In this document: positions 1-9,300 of the stretch, piece by piece
Position numbering within the stretch: the first letter of the stretch is position 1
Layout: every line of letters starts with the position of its first letter
Assembly: GCA_041166085.1 (NCBI GenBank)
Contig: JBEEFP010000089.1
Span: 1 to 64,000, forward strand
Origin: JBEEFP01 sp041166085
GTDB taxonomy: Bacteria > Actinomycetota > Acidimicrobiia > Acidimicrobiales > JAFATL01
Reading direction: 5' to 3'
Length of the DNA: 64,000 bases
Translations under genes and position numbers: made by a program
Notes under the pieces: generated by a model
The model's input: only the letters and a program-made list of their open reading frames with translations
Databases searched by the model: none
Told to the model about the DNA's origin: nothing

Positions 1-534
1 CCGCGCGCTTCGACCCCTTCGGCAATCCCGAGTCGGCCCAGGCCGCCGACAACCCCTGCAGCTCCGGCGCCAAACCGCTGAATGCCGTTTGGTATCGCGG
101 GGGACGCCGGGAGAGCTCGACGGGGGACTACCAGCTCGGCTCGAGGACCTACGACCCGGCCAAGTCGACCTTCCTGACGGCCGACAGCTTCCGGGCAGAC
201 CAACCCCAGGCGAACCTGTCGATCGGCGTCGACCCGCTCACCCGCAACACCTATGGCTACGTCAACGGCGACCCGGTCAACCTTGTCGATCCCACAGGGC
301 CACGGCGTGAATTTCATCGACAAGGGCTGCTCCACGTCCCAGTGCGAGGCTGGTCATCGCCGCAACGCGGAGATCTTCGCCGCCCATTTCAACGCCTCCA
401 GTGCGAACGTGCTCGACCTCACCAACCCCGAGGTGGCCGGGGCGTGGGGCTACAGCGGTGGACCGATCACAGCGGACACGATCGGCATCGGTACCAAGGC
501 GTCCGAGGCTGGCTTCGCCGCCATTCGCTTCTAG
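1..534 (+). pseudogene. RHS-repeat toxin, 3' end only, frameshifted
   Basis: The stretch encodes the C-terminal end of an RHS/YD-repeat polymorphic toxin; the rest lies left of the window. Reading from base 3 gives the RHS core signature: YDPFG-like start, LGSRTYDPAKSTFLTADS, YGYVNGDPVNLVDPTG. After the DPTG codons (288-299) one extra C at about base 300 shifts the frame. The tip then continues in frame 1 (HGVNFIDKGCSTSQC... to GFAAIRF) and stops at 532-534. A toxin tip normally follows directly after this core, so the shift is either an inactivating mutation or a sequencing/assembly error. The tip, about 78 residues, has four-residue CSTSQC spacing and is not a family I recognise. Confidence 0.75.
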
Positions 535-617
535 TCCGAGCGCGGCGCAGGGGTGAACTGGGCCATCCTCGACAGCTTCAGTCGTCTCCTGTCTCCTCAG
601 ACGATCACGCCACTCCC

Positions 618-1082
618 GTGAACCTGCAGCTCGTGACCTACGTGTGCGGGAAGTGCGGCTCGCGATTTCCCTCGGGCGAGATCTTCGGTGGCTACGGAAC
701 GCTTCTGCTACGGAGCGAAGGAACGGGCCGCGCCGCAGTGGTCGAGACCATCGCGGATCCGGCCTTCGGAGACATCTCCCAACTCACCGAACGTTTGCCG
801 CTCGCCGCAGACCTCGGTGAGCGCAAACGGGGAGAGCTCGCGCGCTTCCTGTTCGGAGCCACCGCCGACCGAGGTGCTGAGGGCGGGCGCTATGGAACCG
901 ACGTTCCTCCTCGTTGCCCCGTATGCGGCTCGAACCGAATGGCCGACTGGCAAGTGAATGAGCCACCGACGTTCGTAGACGTCGACTTGCCATCGGTGTC
1001 TCACCATCGCTGGGACGGCCTCACCGACGAGGAGAAGCTGCGCGAAGCGGAAGAGGCCGCAAGTGACTTCTTGTCGTCTTGA
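618..1082 (+). CDS. small zinc-ribbon protein, possible immunity protein of the upstream RHS toxin
   Basis: A 154-residue protein starting at GTG 618. It has two knuckles, CGKC near residue 10 and CPVC near residue 113, which would form a zinc ribbon. The C-terminus is acidic and helical (DEEKLREAEEAASDF). It lies 83 bases behind the RHS toxin tip on the same strand, exactly where immunity genes of polymorphic toxins sit, so an immunity role is a positional inference. I do not recognise a named family. The codons upstream of 618 in this frame belong to the shifted RHS sequence and are not likely to be translated as one protein. Confidence 0.55.
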   Translation: MNLQLVTYVCGKCGSRFPSGEIFGGYGTLLLRSEGTGRAAVVETIADPAFGDISQLTERLPLAADLGERKRGELARFLFGATADRGAEGGRYGTDVPPRCPVCGSNRMADWQVNEPPTFVDVDLPSVSHHRWDGLTDEEKLREAEEAASDFLSS

Positions 1083-1144
1083 CTCGATGCACGTGTAGAC
1101 GACGCAGTGGTGCGTCGTCATCACGCTGCTCAGCGTGCTCGGAG

Positions 1145-1520
1145 TCACTGGAAGTCGGCGGCAGTAAATCGCTCCCGGGTGAAGGCCTCGAAGAAACCGT
1201 CCCGCGGCACGGATCGATTCCGTAACGCCGATTGCCTCCGCGACGCTCAACTCGCCCATCGCTACTGCCTCGTCGAGTACTGAAACCGTCTCGAGGGCTT
1301 GTCCGATACCGAGTCGTCGCTGGGCGAAATCGTGCGCGGCGTTGTCGTCAGTGACGAACGCACCAGAAAGCTTGTCCGCGAAATAGATCGACTCCGCCTC
1401 GCCGGCATGTCCCGTAGGTGGGCGCCGACCGTCGTTCAGCCCTATCCAATTGGTCATGATCGGGGCCTGATCCGCCGTTTGTGGCATCACGGGTTTGTCG
1501 AGCCAGGGATGCGTCAGCAC
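1145..1520 (-). pseudogene. PIN-domain toxin/nuclease remnant
   Basis: The leftward reading contains the second half of a PIN-like protein: GHAGEAESIYFADKLSG followed by the conserved FVTDDNAAHDFA stretch, then SVLDEAVAMGELSVAEA and RAAGRFLRGLHP. GEAE and TDD carry acidic active-site residues in PIN nucleases. The N-terminal third with the first catalytic Asp is absent; at about 1520 homology gives way to a different gene on the other strand. Near 1180 the frame also appears shifted by one base, because the alternative frame continues ERFTAADFQ and stops at 1145-1147, a natural end. The gene is thus truncated and frameshifted. Family assignment rests on these motifs only. Confidence 0.5.
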
Positions 1521-2210
1521 GGTGCGACAGCTTGGGTCCCATCCAGCCCCAGCGGCGATCTCCGCCTGGACAGCCTCCGTCCATCGCGGGGGCGCGAGGT
1601 GCCCGTGCCTCGTCTCGAGGATGTCGACCCCTGGGACACCCTTGTCTGCGCCGTCGACACCGTCGAAGCGAGATGGTCAATCCAGCGTCGGGCGGGCGGC
1701 GCCACAATCATCAGTCTGGCTGTGCACGACCTTCTCTACTCGGTATTGCGCGTCGTGCCCAGCGGGCGCTGTCTTCTCTGCAAGCATCCTTACGATCCCG
1801 AGCTAGCCATGACACAGCGCGCGGCCCGATGGGGGGTGCCACTCGAGACCGTTCGGGAATGGACTGCCGCTGGCCGGATGGTGGTTGCCGAGATGATCGA
1901 CTTACTAGCGCGCACCCAGGCCAAGCCGGCATCGGCGTTCGGCGAGCTTCTTGGCGTGCCCTTCACCGAGACCCCTCGGCTCCCCGAGTGTGGTTCAAAA
2001 TCACTGCGAGCCGATGTGCCAAGCCAAGCGCCTGTTCTTCCGCTGGCCACGACAGCGGTCGCCGCGATAGGTGCAGCGGAAGTAGTCAAGCACTCAAGCG
2101 GTCTCGCACCACTGGACAACTGGCTAACCCACGACCTTCCTCGGAACCCGTCGGGGCCCTGGTCGAACTCTCGGCGTCCACACGACGAGTGCGATCACGG
2201 GGTGCGTTAG
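1500..2210 (+). pseudogene. ThiF/E1-like enzyme, C-terminal fragment
   Basis: The protein reads DTLVCAVDTVEARWSIQR, then AVHDLLYSVLRVVPSGRCLLCKHPYDPE, and ends APVLPLATTAVAAIGAAEVVKH ... PLDNWLTHDL ... RPHDECDHG. These match the second half of ThiF/E1-like adenylating enzymes: the Asp of the adenylation fold, a Cys-containing crossover and a Cys-poor version of the terminal zinc site. The N-terminal GxGxxG nucleotide-binding half is missing; upstream of about 1500 the frame is just antisense to the PIN remnant. It is open to a stop at 2208-2210 but lacks its own convincing start, so I call it a fragment. Confidence 0.5.
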
Positions 2211-2686
2211 CGGCGGATCCTGTTGAGCACGACGAGGTCGTGGGCGACGAATCGGCGCGTGGCTCGCTATTACCGGCGGGTTCTCGTCGCCGTTGCCTTC
2301 GCAGGGATGCATTCCCGGGGAGTGGATCCGCGGCGGAAGGCGAGCGTGGCTCGCTCCCACTCCGCTCCCATGGATTGTCCGTGGAGGGTTAGGATTTGGC
2401 CGTTGACCTGGGCTTTCGGGGTGCTAGGCAGCAGCCTGCAAAGCCCTTGCCGCCGTTCGATCGGGCGCGGCACTCCGGCAACCGGAACGGCGACCCACAG
2501 GGGGATTGGGCCGCGGATGGGCCGCGGGACATCAGGCTCGAGCGTGAACTGATGGGATTCGACGCCCACGATTCCGACGGCGGGCGGATCCGTGCGGTAG
2601 CTCGGGAACAGGTGCCCACGTGGTCCCAGTCCGAGCGGGGTGCCGCCGACGCTTGGAGTCGCGGAAATAGGTGCATCCTGGGAGGG
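2211..2686. other. no gene recognised
   Basis: This 476-base stretch lies between the ThiF fragment and the next rightward gene. Open frames exist on both strands, but none has a convincing start or recognisable composition. It ends with the GGGAGG ribosome-binding site used by the gene starting at 2687. Confidence 0.4.
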
Positions 2687-4561
2687 ATGGTGCGCTCAGA
2701 GGATCTGGCTGCGTTGCTTGGCGCTCTTCGGATCCTTCAGAGGGAGCGCGACTGGAAAAGGGCTCCCGCCCGCCGCATTCCGGGATCGGTTGCGGGTTGG
2801 ATCGTCCCCGCACCGGGCGAGCCGGCGGAGGCAAACGGCTTGCGCCCACTCGGTGCGGCGCTGGCGGACGTGGGTGATGCCATGGCCGCGGCTCCACTCC
2901 TCCCTCACCATCGCATGGTCCTGCGGGGTTGGTACGGCATCGATACGTTCCCCGCCGATCTCACTGGCAACGATGGCCTCGCTGGGCGCACGCCGGGGGC
3001 GTCCGGAAAGACGCTCCGGCGGACAGCGGCGTATCAGGCCCGTCGGGCGGCATTGGCTGCGCTAGCCGAGGTATTCGAGCCACGCCAAGGACCCGAGGTA
3101 GTCGTCGCGCCCGTCCCCGACCCCCGAACCGCCCGCTGGTTCCATGATCCCTTCCACGGCGCCTACCGGGCGGTGCTGCTGCGACGAGCCTTTGAGCGCG
3201 CCCGAAGTCGGTGTGCGTTGGGACCTCCTTCTGAGGAAGGATCCCTCACTGCGGAGCTACACCTCGCCCTGGACCGGCTTGAACGTTCGCGGCCTGCCGC
3301 AGTCGTGCCTCCTGACCAATACCGCGCGGGAGCTCAGCTGGCGATCGCGCTCTGGCAAGTCGTCCATGCGGCTTCGGAGCACGCACCACAGAGTCACCTG
3401 CCGGCAATAGACGCGGTCGCCAAGGAGCCCCTCCTGGTGCCAGCCGGGGCCGACGACGAGGGGGTCGCGGCGTACCTCGCCGGCGAGCGCACGACAGAAG
3501 CGTTGGCGGCGGCGGTCGGTTTCTGCCGCTCTCTGGCAAGCACCGATCCGGAAGGCGCGCTCAAAATCGTTGACGGCGTACTCGCAGCAGCCCGCCTCGC
3601 GGGCGATTCTCGCATCCTGGCCGCCGCCCTGCGCGCTGCCGCTGAAGTCGGATGCAAATGCGAGGATTGGAGGGTGGTGGGTTGGGCGGAGGAGATGGTC
3701 GCCGTGTCCGGCACCACCCAGGAATCTCTAATGGCGCTCAACGATGCCATCATCGTCGCTGGCGCCCACCGGCGCTTCCAACTCGCCTCGTGGTTGGTCG
3801 AGGACATCAGCGACCGCAACCTTCCTGAGGCGCGATGGGAACCCGGACGAGTGCCGCGCGTGGAAATTGCCGAGTGGGAGTACCAGCTGCGGCTCTGCGG
3901 GATGGGACAGGATCGTCGCCGGCTCGAGATGGCGTTCCTGACCGGGGAGCGCCCGTCTGTGGGGTCAGCCCTCGCGGAAATGGCGGATCTCCGCGTTGCA
4001 TGCGAGTCGCTGCCTGGCTTCGATGGGCAGCGCTCGGAAGAAGGCGACGCCGACGCCGGCTACGTGTCGCGCCTGCACTACCGCACCGCGGAGTTTCATC
4101 TCGCAGACGCGCACCGACTCGAACTTGAAGGACTCGATGCAAGCCGCGATGCGGCGGTTCAGCGCGCCCTCTCCCTGCTCGACCAGGCCGAACAAGCCCT
4201 GGGAGCGAATGCGACCGAGGCCCCCGTGCATCGTCGCCAGGTGATAAAGGCGCGCCTCTGGGCCGCATGCCTGAAAGGACAGGGGGCACTCGCAAGTGCC
4301 CTCGCCGGAGAGCTACTCGATAGCGGCTGGGTGTTGGCGCGCAGTTGCCTGCCGATCGCAGCGGTGCTTGCAGAGACTGCGACGACCTCGGAGAGTCCTG
4401 CGCTGACACGTGCAGTTCGCTCTGCCGCTCTTGCCGCGCTCGAGACCGAGACCCTCGCGTATCGCCCCGTCATTAGCGATGTCCATCGACGTCTGCAACT
4501 CTCCTCGTTGGGTGGACGGAGCGCTCGCCCGGTGCGGTCGTCCCGCCCCGGGGATGCTTAG
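2687..4561 (+). CDS. hypothetical protein with possible N-terminal helix-turn-helix
   Basis: A 624-residue, Ala- and Arg-rich, mostly helical protein I cannot assign to a family. The ATG at 2687 is preceded 3-4 bases upstream by GGGAGG, so I prefer it to the earlier in-frame start at 2396, whose extra sequence looks non-coding. Residues about 75-125 (PHHRMVLRGWYGI ... KTLRRTAAYQARRAALAALAEV) could be a sigma-factor-region-4-like or other DNA-binding segment. The rest resembles a TPR-like helical scaffold, with no transmembrane helix or signal peptide. Its stop overlaps the stop of the convergent dioxygenase gene by four bases. A regulatory role is a guess. Confidence 0.6.
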   Translation: MVRSEDLAALLGALRILQRERDWKRAPARRIPGSVAGWIVPAPGEPAEANGLRPLGAALADVGDAMAAAPLLPHHRMVLRGWYGIDTFPADLTGNDGLAGRTPGASGKTLRRTAAYQARRAALAALAEVFEPRQGPEVVVAPVPDPRTARWFHDPFHGAYRAVLLRRAFERARSRCALGPPSEEGSLTAELHLALDRLERSRPAAVVPPDQYRAGAQLAIALWQVVHAASEHAPQSHLPAIDAVAKEPLLVPAGADDEGVAAYLAGERTTEALAAAVGFCRSLASTDPEGALKIVDGVLAAARLAGDSRILAAALRAAAEVGCKCEDWRVVGWAEEMVAVSGTTQESLMALNDAIIVAGAHRRFQLASWLVEDISDRNLPEARWEPGRVPRVEIAEWEYQLRLCGMGQDRRRLEMAFLTGERPSVGSALAEMADLRVACESLPGFDGQRSEEGDADAGYVSRLHYRTAEFHLADAHRLELEGLDASRDAAVQRALSLLDQAEQALGANATEAPVHRRQVIKARLWAACLKGQGALASALAGELLDSGWVLARSCLPIAAVLAETATTSESPALTRAVRSAALAALETETLAYRPVISDVHRRLQLSSLGGRSARPVRSSRPGDA

Positions 4562-5571
4562 CTCGCGTCGGCTACCGGAAGGTCCGGCTCCACCACTCGG
4601 CCGTCATCGGGTCGCTCACTCAGGCTCCTCGACAGGTCGGCGGTGATGAAGCTTCGCAGCAACCACCGGTCCCTCCCGTCGTGGCGGGCGGCAAAGGGCG
4701 AGCGTCCGTGGAACGCCTCGTGGTTGGCGATGAGCAGCAGATCCCCCGGCTCGAGGTAGATCTCCACGGCAGCGGCGCTTGCTGCGGCGTGCAGGGACGC
4801 AAGCGCAGCCTCGGCATCCGGGTCGAGCCCGCGTGTCTCGGCGAAGTCACACCGCGTCCGCGGTCGCCGCGGCGTTCCTGACAGCACGGCCATAGGCCCC
4901 GCGTACAGCTTCTCCTGCGGAGACCTGTCGCGCACGAACGAGAGGTCGACCGAGGTCTGGAAGCGAGCGGAGGCAAGCAACTCTCGCGACGCGGCGTCGA
5001 TCTGCGCCAGTGCCCGGCCCACGCCCGCGAGCAGGGTGGCACCACCGCCTCTTGGATCAGCCCGGAGACAGAACAGCGAGACGAAGTCCGGCCTGGCCTC
5101 GGTGAACGCCGTTTCGTTGTGCACGACCAGGAGCACTTCGCTGGAAATCGACGACTGTTCCTCCTCGTGGCCGGCGACACCCAAGATGTCGTGGATGATT
5201 CTGCCCCGGAGCTCAGCCGAGAAACCGAACTGGTCGCCGAGCGCCGCTACCGCGATGCTCATCACTCGCGCCGCCGGAAGATGGATCCCCATCGCCTCGT
5301 CTGCGCTGTCCGGAGTTGGTGGGACAACCCCGGTCGGCAGGCCGCGCACGAGAAGGCCTCCCGAAGGGTGGCCATGTCGGCGAAACGACAAGAGGGCCCT
5401 GCGTACGGGCTCTGTGAGGGTAATGGCGAGCCCCTGAGCCTCCAGCACGAAGGCGTCGGGGTCGATGACCGGATCGAAGGCAGCGAGACGCTCCGCTTTC
5501 ATTAGCAATTGCTCAGCGTCCTCGGGCGGGACGTGGACGGTGGGGACGGCCGGCAGCAGCGTCGTGGCCAT
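4558..5571 (-). CDS. Fe(II)/2-oxoglutarate dioxygenase, clavaminate synthase/AsnO/VioC-like
   Basis: A 337-residue member of the clavaminic-acid-synthase-like family, whose members hydroxylate free amino acids such as Asn or Arg using iron and 2-oxoglutarate. The metal triad is visible as H151-x-E153 in VHNETAF and H288 in NHEAFHGRSPF, the HxE variant typical of this subgroup. Arg302 or Arg306 just after (GRDRWLLR) would bind 2-oxoglutarate. Length matches AsnO/VioC. Characterised relatives usually make non-proteinogenic residues for peptide synthetases, but no such synthetase is in the window, so the substrate is open. ATG 5571 was chosen as the first in-frame start before the conserved region. 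It converges on the 2687 gene. Confidence 0.82.
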   Translation of the reverse strand: MATTLLPAVPTVHVPPEDAEQLLMKAERLAAFDPVIDPDAFVLEAQGLAITLTEPVRRALLSFRRHGHPSGGLLVRGLPTGVVPPTPDSADEAMGIHLPAARVMSIAVAALGDQFGFSAELRGRIIHDILGVAGHEEEQSSISSEVLLVVHNETAFTEARPDFVSLFCLRADPRGGGATLLAGVGRALAQIDAASRELLASARFQTSVDLSFVRDRSPQEKLYAGPMAVLSGTPRRPRTRCDFAETRGLDPDAEAALASLHAAASAAAVEIYLEPGDLLLIANHEAFHGRSPFAARHDGRDRWLLRSFITADLSRSLSERPDDGRVVEPDLPVADAS

Positions 5572-6356
5572 CTTCTTGCCTCCTGTTCAGCTGGGTCGTG
5601 GGTGCAACTGGTTGTGCAGGACCGAGGGTACGAACGGCTCGGCAGGCCGGGGTCTCACGCCCGCGGAATCGTTCGCTGCGCTCGCGTTTCGCCGGCACTG
5701 CGTAGTTGTGCGTTGACACTGGTCAGCCAACCAAACCCGTCGAACTCGGCGTTGAAGCCAGCGTGTACATCTGCGACCCCCAAGCGCGGCGACCGTGGCC
5801 CCGAACGATCGAGACGGCCAATCCCGGTCGTTCCTTCGTCCCACCGATCTGACCCCTCAGCTAGCTCGCGGATTACACGACAGTTCGGTTGCGAACGTCA
5901 CGCGACTGTCGTCGTTCGCCCCCATACGCGAGATTCCATTGACGTAGGGAGTCCACGTGCGCCAGCGCAACGCGGCGTTGGTCTCGCAACGGATGAGGCC
6001 GGACGAATGGCGGAGGCTCCGATCTTCACGTCGATCCTCGCGGTAAGCGCCAGAGGCTGAGGAGCGCCGAGATTCCGACGGCGCTTCCTCGTTGGCCGTT
6101 TTCACATCGCCTAGTTGCCTGGTGCACATGGCACCTCGCCCACCAACACCCAGTCTTCGGTGTTGTCTGCGCGCGGCAATGGACCGCCCGCGAACCAGAG
6201 GGTCCACGGCGGCGGATGGCGAAGAGGAAATAGTCGAATTGGGGGGTTCCCAACCGGCGTCGGTGCTTGGTACATTGCCGCCGGTTGGGGGAGGCGGTAG
6301 CGACCTTCTACGCCCCCTCGTGATAACGGCGGCTTTGATCTCGGGGGGATTCTCCA
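5572..6356. other. non-coding gap between divergent genes
   Basis: These 785 bases separate the start of the leftward dioxygenase from the start of the rightward RHS gene and should hold both promoters. I see no coding sequence with plausible composition on either strand. The right end carries a GGGGGGAT purine run shortly before the GTG at 6357. Confidence 0.4.
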
Positions 6357-9300
6357 GTGTTTGCTCGTTCGCGGCGTTTAGCCGCGCCTACTTCTCTTGG
6401 TACGTCCGCGTCAACGGCCCGCTCGGCACCCGCGGCCGAGTCGCTGGATGATCGGAACCGAGCCCGTACGAGGTACGCGCTGCGGCGGGCGCTCGTCGCG
6501 GTCGCCATGGGCGTGGCCGTCATCGGGGCGGAGCTGGCGTTCGTGCCCGCCGCTGCGGTTGCCGATGCTGCGCCGAGCTCAGCAGCCGAGCTCCCGGCGC
6601 TCGCGTCGGACGCGCCGGCCGATCCGCCGCCGCCGCCCGTCCTCGGGAACCATGAGATCAGCGGTGATGGCAAGGCCAAGCCCCGAACGCCCGATCTGAC
6701 GGGCACGAAGGAGGTCGTGTCCGAGCGTGGCAGGCGCATCACCGTCGTCGAGGACGAAGCGGGGCGTCGCACCGCGCGTCTCTTCACCCGTCCGGTGAAC
6801 TATCTGGCGCCTGGCATGCAGTGGAAGCGCATCGACTCTCGCCTGGTCGACGACCCTGACAACCCCGGCATGTGGCGCTCGAAGGCCAACGACTGGGTGG
6901 CCCGCTTCGGGACCTCCGGCCTCGAGGTCGAGACCAACGGACAGGTCTTCAAGATGGTGCCCGAGGGTCGGGCCGAGACGCTCACGCCCGTAGTGGATGC
7001 CGAAGCCGGCACGGTCACCTACAAGGACGCGTGGCCAAGCGCCGACCTGCGCTACACGGTCGAGCCCGATGCCGTGAAGGAAGACATCATCGTGAAGGGC
7101 AAGGGGCGGACCGACTTCGCGTTCGACGTCGACGGCGCCGACTTCGCGCAAGAGGGCGAACGCCTGGCCGCCACCGGAGCACTTGTGGGCAAGGTGGCGC
7201 TCGCCGCGCCCGAGGTCTTCGACCACAACGGCCGACCGACCGACGCCGCCAAGCCCAAGTCGCAGCGCCAAGACCCGACATCGCAGACGCCGGAGCAGGC
7301 CGCAGCCCACCCCGGGCCTCGGAGCCGGGTCGCGGTGTCGGTCGACCAGGGCTGGCTGAATGGCCGCAGCGCGTCGCAATTCCCGGTCACGATCGACCCG
7401 ACCGCGGTGCTTGACCCCGGCTTCTACCGCGACTACCGCAGCGACGGTCCGACCTGTGACGCCAACACCTGTGGCGTGCGGGTTGGCAACTCCCGCGCCG
7501 CGGGCGACACCCACTGGCGCACCGTCGCCGACTTCGACTACCAGGACCTCTTCGGCGATCAGATCCTCGGCGCGAACCTCAAGCTGACCAAGGTGCCCGG
7601 ATCGGCCACCGGCACCGACGTCTCGACCGTTGTCGCCGTGCACGAGGCTTCCTCGTGGGGCTACGCCGGCAAGGGCCAGTACCTCGCCCAGTCCAACATG
7701 ACGACCAGCGCCACGTTGTCGAGTGCCGCGCTAACCGCGCTGCTGAACACCTGGACCACCAACTCCACCCCCGATCGTCACCTGATGATTGTGGGCGAGG
7801 AGAGCGCCGGGCTCTACACGTACAAGAGCATGGACGCCGAGCTCGACGTTTCGTATTCGATTCCGGTCATCGGCGTGCCGATCGGGCCGGCCGATGGCGC
7901 AACCGTGACCACATTGACTCCCCAGCTCGGCGTCCATCCCGGCGGTGACGGCGTGCAGTACGAATTCGTCGTCGCGACGAACCCCGCGGCGGTCAAGACG
8001 GCGTCCAACGCGACGAGCTTCATCTCCCTCAAGAGCACCGCCCGCACCTGGAACGTCCCGGCCAACTTGCTCAACGACGGCGTCACCTACTTCTGGGGTA
8101 CCCGCACCACCAACGCCGACGGCTTCGTCACCTTCCCCAAGGACGGCTTCATCAACAAGTTCCGCATCGACCGCCGCCTGGGCGACGACGGCACCCAGTC
8201 CTACGACGCCATGGGCCCCGTGAAGGTCGACCTCGCCACCGGCAACGCCCTCATCGGCGTTCAGACGCGTTCGGTCTCGACCGTGGCGGGACCGGTCGGC
8301 CTGTCGCTCTCCTACAACTCCCTCGGCAAGGATCCGGTCGGCGCCTACGCTGGGGCGACGAAGATCCTGCCCGCGGGCTGGACGATGTCCATTGGCTCCG
8401 ACACGCTCGACTACGCGGGCGCCCGCGTGGCGCCCGACTCCGTCGTGCTGTATTCGCCCGAGGGCGTGGTGCACGAGTACAAGGCCTCGAGCGGCGGGTT
8501 CACGCCGCCGGCGGGGGAGCACGGCGTGCTCTCGACGAACCCCGACGGCACCGTCAGCCTGCTCGAGGAGGACGGGTCGCTGTATGCCTTCAACGCCGAC
8601 GGCACCCTGAAGTCGGCCACCAGCGGTGAGGACGATCTCAAGCCCGCCGCGTGGACCTACTCATACTCCGGCGGCAGGCTGACCACGGTGACCGATCCGG
8701 TCTCCGCCCGTCCCGTCGCCACGCTCAGCTACGGCTGCGACCCCAATGGCGCAGCGTCCAATCCGTCCGGCTTCGACGCCACTGCGCCGACCAACATGTT
8801 GTGCTCGGTCACCCTGCCCGGCGCGACCCCCGGGACAACCGACATCATCTCGCTGTGGTACGTCAGCGGCCGTCTCGCTCGGGCGGAAGAGCCCGGCGGT
8901 CAGGTGAGCGACTTCGGCTACGACGCCCTGAACCGCGTGGTCAGCGTCCGTGACCCGTTGGCAGCCGACGCGGTTGCCCATGGCGACCGCGCCGACGACA
9001 GCACCACCCAGACCCAGGTCGCCTACGTCGCCGATGCCGCCAATCCCGACCGCGACGGGCGCGTCGACTACGTGCAGCTGCCCGCGCCCAACGCCGGCGA
9101 CTCCCGGCCCAAGCACACCTACACCTACCGCACGGCTGAGCAGACGGCGGGCTTCTTTGCCTACACGTCGACTTGGACCGGGGGCGTGGATGTGGCCGTC
9201 GGCAACATCGCCCCCTCGAGCCCGGGCGACGAGCTCGTCACCGCACCGGGCGCTGGCGGCGGCCCGGACGTGCGGACATTCAAGGCCGACGGGACCCAGC

